From: Rs1 sp000416275
GTDB taxonomy: Bacteria; Pseudomonadota; Gammaproteobacteria; Pseudomonadales; Balneatricaceae
DNA: 64,000 bases
Assembly: GCA_965243635.1 (NCBI GenBank)
Contig: OZ251574.1
Location: 4,712,001 to 4,776,000, forward strand
Direction: 5' to 3'
This document shows positions 27,571 through 34,454 of the stretch, piece after piece (within the stretch, counting starts at the first letter, position 1; each line of letters opens with the position of its first letter). The position numbers and the translations under genes were made by a program. The notes below the pieces were generated by a model, which saw only the letters and a program-made list of their open reading frames with translations, had not been told where the DNA came from and searched no databases.

Positions 27571-27770
27571 GTAGCACCTAAGTTTAAGAGTGTTAATAAT
27601 ATCACCTCTTTTTAGGTGGCCAAAATTAGTATGCCACTACAAATGAGCCAAGTTTTAAGTATGGGAAAAATAAAGAAGAAAGAGATTGGGAGGCTAGGTT
27701 AACTGCCGAAAGAGATGCACTGCTTAAAGCTAAAAAAGAAGTGGATAAGCTCAAAAAGCCTAATTCGTAG

Positions 27771-28265
27771 ATACTATAGGGAGTAAGTGATTTACAAAAA
27801 AAATTGGCAATTTTGCAGAGTAAAAACAAGCTCTGATCCCACATTCTTTTGACCCTATGTTTCCTCTGTGCAGCACAGTGCCTCTGTGTCCTCTGTGGTG
27901 AAAAAAATCTTTCAAAAAAATACGGGACACCCACATATTAATCGCTGATGAATACCAAGGATAGATCACAAGGTAAATACAGGCTTAGATAAATGTCTGC
28001 AATTGGTCGATACCGACCTTTGCAAAAAAATTTGGCCATTTTGAAGGGTGAAAACAAACTCTGATCCCACATTCTTTTGACCCTATGTTTCCTCTGTGCG
28101 GCGCAGCGCCTCTGTGTCCTCTGTGGTGAAAAAAATCTTTAAAATATTGGTCGTTGTTTTAGAGCTTTTAGCTTTTAACTTTTAACTTTTAACTGTCTGG
28201 TCACAGGCTTTAATTTGTTCTTTTAAGTTTAGTGACTAAGTATTTTAAGTGATTTTTTTGAGGTT
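27771..28265. repeat. R3 and R5 copy b between the lipoprotein remnant and R1
   Basis: No gene. An R3-type end at about 27855-27905 is followed by GGGACACCCACATATTAATC (27922 on) and R5 to about 28175, then a run of ACTTTTA repeats (28168-28193). This R5 copy is the uninterrupted form of the site hit by IS66 copy 1. Confidence 0.75.
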
Positions 28266-28608
28266 TTAAGGTCAAGTGATTGCAGGTGCAGTTTCGCTGC
28301 AGCGAGTTCATTTCTTTTTTGCGAAAAAAAGAAACCGAACCAAAGAAAAATTCGCCCTACTATTGCCGAAAGATCCCTGCGCTATTCACTAAATTGACGG
28401 CCGCGCAGATTCGCCATCCATGGCTCAACTACGCTTTCCGCGACGTCCTGTCGCTACACTCGACAATTTAGCAAACAGCTCCGGCGGCAATACAAGGGGG
28501 ATTGTAGCTCCGTAGCTGACATTTTACGCAAGCGATACTTTTAGCATCTAAAATTTTAAAGATCAGGGATATTGTTTGATTTATTTGTGCATTGCAGTGG
28601 TATAAACA
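28266..28608. repeat. Dispersed repeat R1, copy d
   Basis: Full-length R1 from GGTCAAGTGATTGCAGG to GCAGTGGTATAAAC. The last ~45 bp match copies a and b, then the sequence becomes unique before the IS4-like element. Confidence 0.8.
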
Positions 28609-28705
28609 TCAATCGCAGAGAGTGATCATTTTGGTCCGCAGAATGCACTTAGTAGCCAGAATGCTTTTTGCTCAGACAAATTGTCTATATAATAACTCAA
28701 GTTTC

Positions 28706-28736
28706 GGAGTTCATTTCATTAGCTCAAATGAACTCC
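28706..28736 (-). terminator. Hairpin after the IS4-like transposase
   Basis: GGAGTTCATTT (28706-28716) pairs with AAATGAACTCC (28726-28736), inside the IS end just beyond the transposase stop. No T-run, so termination strength is uncertain. Confidence 0.55.
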
Positions 28737-28741
28737 TCCCG

Positions 28742-30220
28742 TTACTCTAGGCCTTCTTGCCGTAGAGTAAAATTATCCATTTGCATGACTTGTGTAAAAA
28801 AATTGACCACTGTTTGATCGATGCTTTCCAGTATTTTACGTTTATCTTCTTCATTTAGCCCGATAATATCACTCAAAGCGCCTGCAATTAACGCCTTAAA
28901 TAGTCCCCATAATTTGCTCGCGAAGTTTAAACTACATAAGCTCTCTTCAAGGCTATTTCTCACCTTACTCACACTGGCTACTCCTTCTTCATTCTGCACA
29001 AATAGCAGTATACAAAACCTTAACCCAGTCAAATGGATCGACGCTATATAGGCGCTGTAATGACGACTTTGCTCTTTCAAAAAACCAAGTTTTTGTTTGG
29101 CCTCTTTGAAATATACCTCGATACCCCACCGTAATGCGTACACTTCAAGTATCTTCTCGTCACACATCTGACTATCGGTTGTTAAAAAAAGCGCCCAATC
29201 ATTCTTTCCTGCCTGTTGCTTTGTTTCATCCATAGATCGAACAAATAACAACTTCACTTTTATCCATTGATCGTGCTCTTTATCCGTCGCTGCTAGATTG
29301 AGTTCAACGACAATAGACTTGCTCTGGTAAGGCAATTTAGTCAGGGATTGCCATTTCCCCTTTACGTGCTGTTGATATAACTGCTTGGCACATAGCATCT
29401 CCGTCTTGCCGTTGATGCGTATTCTGTATTTAGTGTTATTTCTTTTCATTCGAACAATAGCGATCAGTGAATGAGTCTCTGTCATTTTTAAAATGCGCTT
29501 GGTGGCAAACCATGCATCAGCCAAAAAATAATCTGCATTTATGCCTGCGCGAATCGCCCTTGCTATCATGTCACACACCATTTCAGGTTTGGTTTGAGAC
29601 TGAGATTTAGCATAACGTTTCGCAGCAATGCTGCGATGGTCTTTAAAGGTAGAATTGGCTGTTTGCTCTCTCACATTACTGATGAAGATTTCATTATCAA
29701 CAGGAACAAATTGTGAATTATTAGCGATGCCTAACGTAACAATTTGCTGACCCATTACGCAGCGTCCGGTTAAATGATCAAAGTGACTAGAAACGCCAGG
29801 CATCTTTTTTCCACGCCTGATTTTCACAGAATCATCAATAACAAACGCGCTTAAACCTCCATGAGAGTTAGATTTAAGCACTTTCTTTGCGGTCAATAAT
29901 TGTAACTTTCTCCAGTCGACATTTTCACGATTGAGTAGATCATAGAGGGCATCTTTTTTTGCTGCACTAAAGCTCAATAATGCATCGCGAGAGAACATCG
30001 CTACCGATTGAGTTTTTAGCCAAACCCACAGCATAAGTAGATACACAATATCGCTCGCTGGCACGCCAGAACGTTTATGAAATTTTGCTTGAAGTAGCAG
30101 GCTATTAAAGCCGAGGTGTTTCCAAGCAGAGTTAAAAGTATTGTCGATACTGAGGTTAGATTGCTCGAGAAAATCAGCAGTGAGTGATGGCAAAACACCC
30201 GTCTTTGTGGCAGAATTCAT
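28742..30220 (-). CDS. IS4-family (DDE) transposase
   Basis: 492 residues. DDE core: SAFVIDDSVKIRRGKKMPGV (first D), ADYFLADAWFATKRIL (second D), and YALRWGIEVYFKEAKQKLGF, which carries the Y-x2-R-x3-E-x6-K (YREK) signature of IS4-type transposases. The N-terminal portion has a DNA-binding region with WLKTQSVAMFSRD. ATG at 30220. Frame intact. The subgroup could not be fixed from sequence alone. Confidence 0.88.
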   Translation of the reverse strand: MNSATKTGVLPSLTADFLEQSNLSIDNTFNSAWKHLGFNSLLLQAKFHKRSGVPASDIVYLLMLWVWLKTQSVAMFSRDALLSFSAAKKDALYDLLNRENVDWRKLQLLTAKKVLKSNSHGGLSAFVIDDSVKIRRGKKMPGVSSHFDHLTGRCVMGQQIVTLGIANNSQFVPVDNEIFISNVREQTANSTFKDHRSIAAKRYAKSQSQTKPEMVCDMIARAIRAGINADYFLADAWFATKRILKMTETHSLIAIVRMKRNNTKYRIRINGKTEMLCAKQLYQQHVKGKWQSLTKLPYQSKSIVVELNLAATDKEHDQWIKVKLLFVRSMDETKQQAGKNDWALFLTTDSQMCDEKILEVYALRWGIEVYFKEAKQKLGFLKEQSRHYSAYIASIHLTGLRFCILLFVQNEEGVASVSKVRNSLEESLCSLNFASKLWGLFKALIAGALSDIIGLNEEDKRKILESIDQTVVNFFTQVMQMDNFTLRQEGLE

Positions 30221-30222
30221 TT

Positions 30223-30283
30223 GATGTCTCTTGTGGTATTTTATTTTGTATAGACAGCAATTATTTTACCACAAAGAGACATC
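30223..30283 (-). promoter_or_regulatory. Inverted repeat in the leader of the IS4-like transposase
   Basis: GATGTCTCTTGTGGTA (30223-30238) pairs with TACCACAAAGAGACATC (30267-30283), one mismatch. It starts just before the ATG and is separated by an AT-rich loop; a translational block or protein-binding site is plausible. Confidence 0.5.
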
Positions 30284-30456
30284 AACTTGTTTTATATCAT
30301 ATGCTTAGTGTTGATTTTTGGTTTTATTTGAATCCCGAAACTTGAGTAATAAATATTGATCTTTTAAAAAAAAGGTATTTTATCTAGCAAAGGATAACAA
30401 TTAGTTATGCTTGTTATAATTCCCAAGTATTTTATAGAAATGTTGCAGGTAATTAT

Positions 30457-31242
30457 ATGATGGAAGCAGGGGGATACGAAAGGCTATTAGAGCCAGAAAT
30501 TAAGTCTTTGGTTCTTAACTATCTACTGGATAAAAATATTTTAACACCTTCAAATACTGTTTTTAGTGAGTTTACAGTTGGTAATGCTACTCGTAGAGTT
30601 GATCTGGTCATCACTAAAGGAAAAGAGTTATGGGCGTTTGAAATTAAAAGCGAAGCTGATAGCTTGAAAAGGCTAAAAGGGCAAGTAGATATATATTCAA
30701 AATATTTTGATAAAGTATTCGTAATAGTAGCAAAAAAGCATGTAAATTCAGCGCTATCTATTATTCCTAAAACAGTGGCTCTTTGGGAAATCAAAGAAAA
30801 TAGTGTTGTAGTGAGACAAAAAGGACGAAAGAAGCTAATTACAAACCCTGATAGCTTTATAGACATGATGGGGGTTTCTGATTTAAGTAAAGTAGTAAAT
30901 AGAAATAAATTAAAAACGCTATCAAAACGTAGAAAAGACTTAATAAGTTCTTTAGAAAATGTAAATTTTAGGTTGTTGAGAGCCGCTGCTTTTGAGGCAA
31001 TTACTCAAAGGCATCAATTATCTTCAAAAATGTTCTTCGATCAAATCATGAGCAGAAGTGTCACTCCAAATGATATTGCTCTACTGAGTCGATTTAAAGT
31101 ACAAAACTCTAAACCGGTCATTGGCGATGATATCGACGATATTATATATGGCCTTAACTTTATGAGCACTGATTATTATAAAACTTTACGTAACGATTGG
31201 TCTAACCAGAGCTCGACAAATGATGTTCTCGTAACTATCTGA
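30457..31242 (+). CDS. sce7726-family protein, PD-(D/E)XK nuclease-like
   Basis: 261 residues, no signal or membrane segment. Residues 36-95 carry a restriction-endonuclease-like core: RRVDLVI with D49, then LWAFEIKSEAD with E62-x-K64, then GQVDIYSKYFDKVFVIVAKK with Q76. This is the pattern of D...ExK...Q nucleases and of proteins annotated sce7726. The C-terminal half is helical and Lys/Arg-rich. ATG-ATG start at 30457 after GCAGG. It faces the beta/ImmA/membrane operon convergently, and sce7726 genes are known to lie next to beta-family (sce7725) genes. Likely acts on DNA in the cytoplasm; target unknown. Confidence 0.78.
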   Translation: MMEAGGYERLLEPEIKSLVLNYLLDKNILTPSNTVFSEFTVGNATRRVDLVITKGKELWAFEIKSEADSLKRLKGQVDIYSKYFDKVFVIVAKKHVNSALSIIPKTVALWEIKENSVVVRQKGRKKLITNPDSFIDMMGVSDLSKVVNRNKLKTLSKRRKDLISSLENVNFRLLRAAAFEAITQRHQLSSKMFFDQIMSRSVTPNDIALLSRFKVQNSKPVIGDDIDDIIYGLNFMSTDYYKTLRNDWSNQSSTNDVLVTI

Positions 31243-31371
31243 TGTAGCTATATATTTGTAGAGTAACGTTTTCAACCTCTATTTTTATAGATTGCATATT
31301 CGCCGAAATACGCAATTGGTTAAAGTTATAATCCTAACTGTCGAACTCGGGGAGGCTAAAGCTTAATAAAA

Positions 31372-32505
31372 TCAGTCCTCCCAGTCTTCATCTGTATCAA
31401 GGTCTTCAAGTACATCGTTATAATGAAGCTGCTGGTATAGGTGCAAATTAAGTCTAACGGCCGTTGCTCTGTTTGGCGAAGTTATACCAAATTTATCTCC
31501 TTCAGATGTTTTTTCTATCATTTGAACTCCCCAAAGTTTTAAGTCAGGAATCCAGTAATCACTGTTAATCATTTCAATTGCAGCTTCTTGATAAAGTCTC
31601 TCTTTTTCACCTTCTTCTATGTTCTTATAATCTTCGAATTCTTTCCTTATAAACCGCCAATCGTTTTTTAAAGCATAATCTATTCTAGGAGGAGGAATTG
31701 CGCCTCCGCCACTAAGTCGTGCAGCTCTAGCTCCACCTCTATCAGAGTAGAGCATAAGTATATTGGCGACGCAGCTCTTAAATGTTCCGTTGAAAAGTAA
31801 TCTCTCATATATTGGAATTTCTCCGCGATATGAACCAGCAAAGCTTGAAGGAAAAGAAGCTGAAGAGACAGAAAAAGCTGCTAGCGGGAAGAGTCTATGA
31901 ATACTTTCTATTAGTTTAGCGTGCTTATCTACCTCCAAAATATCTATTCGATTAACATCTTCGTGATCGAAAATGAAAAGTAACTGAGCTATATTTTTGC
32001 CTAGCAATGATGTAGCTACTGCATTAAATAAATGAGCCGAACTCTGTTTCATTTTAAAGCGAACAACAATTCCACGATTTAAAGAGGCTAGGTTTGTGAT
32101 TTGAAGGTCTAATTCTGCTAGATCATCGAGCTGTAATATTGGTATAGAATTGGACGTTTCTTGGATAAATCCAACCCAATTTTTGTAACCAGCATTGGAA
32201 TCCATAAGACTATGTATTTGCTCATGGACATGTCTAGGATATTTACCCGTCGCTATATATGTTTTATTTAACAATAAAAAGTCTTTATCAATATCTGCAA
32301 TGAATTCTCTTTCGGCAATAGATTTTTTTATTCTTCCTATGGAATTCTCTAGATTTTTAGCTGTTGTCCATCCTTTAATAGGAAATATAGGTAGGATTAA
32401 ATCTTTGTCTTTTTCTGGTAATTGCTCAAGCGCACTCATCTCTGACGGATTCAGAGCAAGAATAGGAGCATATTGAAAAAGTAACTTTTTCTCTAGTAGA
32501 AACAA
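31372..32505 (-). CDS. Beta-family (sce7725-like, T4 beta protein-related) protein
   Basis: 377 residues, soluble. Begins YAPILALNPSEMSALEQLPE and continues LILPIFPIKGW, the start of the Beta_protein family, which is related to a phage T4 protein and includes sce7725. Central GIVVRFKMKQSSAHLF and a C-terminal WGVQMIEKT and LHLYQQLHY complete the pattern. The start is a TTG at 32505, 1 nt after the ImmA/IrrE stop; the next ATG is 21 codons in and would lose the conserved N-terminus. Third gene of the membrane-protein/peptidase/beta operon. Function not established. Confidence 0.8.
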   Translation of the reverse strand: MFLLEKKLLFQYAPILALNPSEMSALEQLPEKDKDLILPIFPIKGWTTAKNLENSIGRIKKSIAEREFIADIDKDFLLLNKTYIATGKYPRHVHEQIHSLMDSNAGYKNWVGFIQETSNSIPILQLDDLAELDLQITNLASLNRGIVVRFKMKQSSAHLFNAVATSLLGKNIAQLLFIFDHEDVNRIDILEVDKHAKLIESIHRLFPLAAFSVSSASFPSSFAGSYRGEIPIYERLLFNGTFKSCVANILMLYSDRGGARAARLSGGGAIPPPRIDYALKNDWRFIRKEFEDYKNIEEGEKERLYQEAAIEMINSDYWIPDLKLWGVQMIEKTSEGDKFGITSPNRATAVRLNLHLYQQLHYNDVLEDLDTDEDWED

Positions 32506-32506
32506 A

Positions 32507-33007
32507 TTAATTCCTATACTTATCTAGATGATACTTTAATGGTGTAAGTGACACTTCGAAGTCTTGTGCTAGTTTTTCATATAAAGCTTCACCTTGAAAT
32601 GTTCTTTCACTTTCTTTTTTATGTGAAGTTAAAAGAGACATAGGCATTAATATGTCGGCAGCTAAGCTATTTGCTTCAACTTCAATAGCGGTGGAAAGTC
32701 TAGATCGGAAAAGAGCATCATCTACGATTCCATCACCAATATAAGATCGATGTAGTAAAAAATGTGCTATTTCATGAGCTAAGGTAAATCGCTGGCGATA
32801 TTTAACGTCATGTCTATTTATACGAATTATAATTTGACCATCTGTTTCTTTTATTTCTCCTGAAATATTCCCTTGTAAGGTTGATTTTTTTACAATTAGA
32901 CCAAAAGATTTAGCGATAGCTCCAACTTTGATAGGGAAATATCTATGATGGTTTTGTATTATTGATACTTGATCGGAGGTTAGTTTATTCCATTCCTTTG
33001 ACATCAT
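32507..33007 (-). CDS. ImmA/IrrE-family metallopeptidase
   Basis: 166-residue zinc peptidase. The HEXXH site is FTLAHEIAHFLLH with H78, E79 and H82; the third ligand region is EVEANSLAADILMP (E111). ImmA and IrrE cleave repressors to switch on mobile elements or DNA-damage responses; many relatives act with toxin or defence genes. No helix-turn-helix domain is fused here. ATG at 33007 overlaps the stop of the membrane-protein gene (ATGA), and the stop is 1 nt from the beta start, so the three genes form one transcription and translation unit. The substrate could be a repressor or its operon partners. Confidence 0.88.
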   Translation of the reverse strand: MMSKEWNKLTSDQVSIIQNHHRYFPIKVGAIAKSFGLIVKKSTLQGNISGEIKETDGQIIIRINRHDVKYRQRFTLAHEIAHFLLHRSYIGDGIVDDALFRSRLSTAIEVEANSLAADILMPMSLLTSHKKESERTFQGEALYEKLAQDFEVSLTPLKYHLDKYRN

Positions 33008-33732
33008 TTATTTTTTTCCTTTTCTGTAACGCTGTCGATACTCTCGCTTAGCACATCCCAGTCTATATCTTTATCAAACGCATTTTCGTTTTTCTTATCT
33101 TTTCTGAGAATAATTACATCAAGTATTTCTTCTAATTGCTTTGTGAATCTTCCTTCGTCAATAAGCTCTTCTAGCTTATTTTTTGCAACATTATCGATAT
33201 ACAACTTAGTAGTATCAGTTGCAACTTTTTCTGCAATACGTCTAGTAGTTTCTTCTGTTGTATTTTTAATATTTTTATAACCCCAAAAAGAAAGTGCAGC
33301 TATGAAAATACCACCTATTGTTATTAATACAGAAACACTAGTAATAGCTATTGCAGCAAAATCGGCATATGAAAAATAGCTCTGATTATCGTATAGGCTA
33401 TCAACTCTTCTTTTTAGCACAGGAAATTCATCGTTTGTATTACCACTATGTTTTGAAGAAATTGTGCTTCGTGCGATAGCTTTGTGAACATCTTCAGAAG
33501 TCTTCAGTATGAGAGAATGGAGAGCGGAGTATTTATCATCAGTTCGAGTCGAATCAGCTAATTCGGATGCTGATAACGCAAGAGTATCTAAAGATGTAGA
33601 GATAGAGTCTAAAGCGTTAGTCAATACTAAATAATTAGGCTCAAGTTTAGATGTATGTAGTATCTGCGGTGCTTCGGCATAAGAATGTATTGAAAATAAG
33701 AATAATAATAATATTTTCAGAATAGAATACAA
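33004..33732 (-). CDS. Membrane protein with periplasmic helical domain and cytoplasmic tail
   Basis: 242 residues, not recognised. Predicted layout: signal peptide at 1-19 (ILKILLLFLFSIHSYAEA), a periplasmic helical region at about 25-118 with repeated Ser/Leu heptads, one membrane segment at about 124-151 (ADFAAIAITSVSVLITIGGI), then a charged cytoplasmic tail of about 90 residues (KLEELIDEGRFTKQLEEILD). This is a sensor-like topology. It is the first gene of an operon whose next gene is an ImmA/IrrE peptidase (4-nt overlap). I infer that it might pass an envelope signal to the peptidase, but nothing in the sequence proves it. Confidence 0.7.
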   Translation of the reverse strand: MYSILKILLLFLFSIHSYAEAPQILHTSKLEPNYLVLTNALDSISTSLDTLALSASELADSTRTDDKYSALHSLILKTSEDVHKAIARSTISSKHSGNTNDEFPVLKRRVDSLYDNQSYFSYADFAAIAITSVSVLITIGGIFIAALSFWGYKNIKNTTEETTRRIAEKVATDTTKLYIDNVAKNKLEELIDEGRFTKQLEEILDVIILRKDKKNENAFDKDIDWDVLSESIDSVTEKEKNK

Positions 33733-33829
33733 AATAGCGAGTCCTTACAATAAAATATCATATCTTCATCTCATGAATTAACTATCAAGAAGTGTTACGT
33801 TATCTGTGATTTAAAAAGTTATGTGAAGA

Positions 33830-34171
33830 AAATTAATATGGAAATCCACTTTAAATTTCAAGCCGCACTTCATCAAAATCGACATCGCAATATCACCTAA
33901 ACAAAAGTAGCTTAAACCACTGATATTAAAAATTTCCTAGTATAAAATCATACTAATTTAACGACAGGAACGATTTTTGGTCAAGCGTCTCAGAAACAGA
34001 CAGTTTCTTGCTAAAACAAATATTGGGTACAGCAAACAGAAAAGGAATGATGACCCCCTGGATAGGCGGTATTGTGTGTGTTTTTAGACAAACCTAGGCA
34101 ACTTTGAAACGCAAGAGACAAATCCTGATCCCACATTATTTTGACCCTGTTTTTCCTCTGTGTCCTCTGTG
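33830..34171. repeat. Dispersed repeat R2, copy d
   Basis: Starts AATTAATATGGAAATCCAC and aligns with 17022-17340 with scattered differences, then passes into the 283-bp block identical to 17341-17623. No gene between 33733 and 34362. Confidence 0.75.
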
Positions 34172-34454
34172 TCCTCTGTGGTGAAAAAATCTTTAAAAGA
34201 TTGCTCGTTGTTTTGGAACTTGGTGCTAAAGTGATATAAATAGCCTGTTTCTTATATTGTGTTAACTGCACCCATAGGTTCAGCGGGTATTTTTATAACC
34301 GCTGAAAAATCAAGAGCTTGCGCTATGTGGTGCAGTGAAATTACTGATTCAGGAGCATGCTTTTATTCTTTACTACTCATGTCTTCGGCATAAATAGGGC
34401 CTAAGTTAACTTTAATTACAGGGTATTCAATGTCAAGATAAGATACTGAAGCAT
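34172..34454. repeat. 283-bp block, partner of 17341-17623
   Basis: Includes the R3 end, half of miniature element B (34260-34350) and the last 30 codons of the amine oxidase gene. This is the parental side, since the gene is complete here. Confidence 0.9.

Larger units (their letters stand above)
26397..27641 (-). mobile_element. IS3-family insertion sequence
   Basis: 1245 bp, ends TGTAGTGG (26397) and CCACTACA (27634-27641), with longer imperfect inverted repeats including TTTTGGCCA inside each end. Target duplication AATG at 26393-26396 and 27642-27645. Carries orfA and orfB on the minus strand with a -1 frameshift site. Confidence 0.92.
26282..27770 (+). pseudogene. Small lipoprotein gene split by an IS3 element
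   Basis: The left part starts at ATG 26282 after GAGAGAGAAATA and encodes MKVSALFGIALVSVLLISGC, a signal peptide with lipobox (LISGC, Cys at 20). It runs into the IS at 26397, where a TAG in the IS end stops it at 39 residues. Removing 26397-27641 and one AATG copy restores a continuous frame ending at TAG 27770, adding a charged helical tail (NKEERDWEARLTAERDALLK). The intact product would be about 79 residues, an outer-membrane or inner-membrane lipoprotein with a coiled-coil tail. IS66 copy 2 lies about 60 bp upstream, in its promoter region. Confidence 0.85.
28695..30347 (-). mobile_element. IS4-like insertion sequence
   Basis: About 1653 bp. Inverted ends ACTCAAGTTTCGG (28695 on) and CCGAAACTTGAGT (to 30347). 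The flanks share AATA (28691-28694 and 30348-30351), which may be a 4-bp target duplication but is weak in AT-rich DNA. One transposase gene on the minus strand. Confidence 0.82.

Noticed and set aside
34011..34271. 86-codon minus-strand frame inside R2/R3
   Set aside because: Composed wholly of repeat sequence, broken in the other R2 copies.
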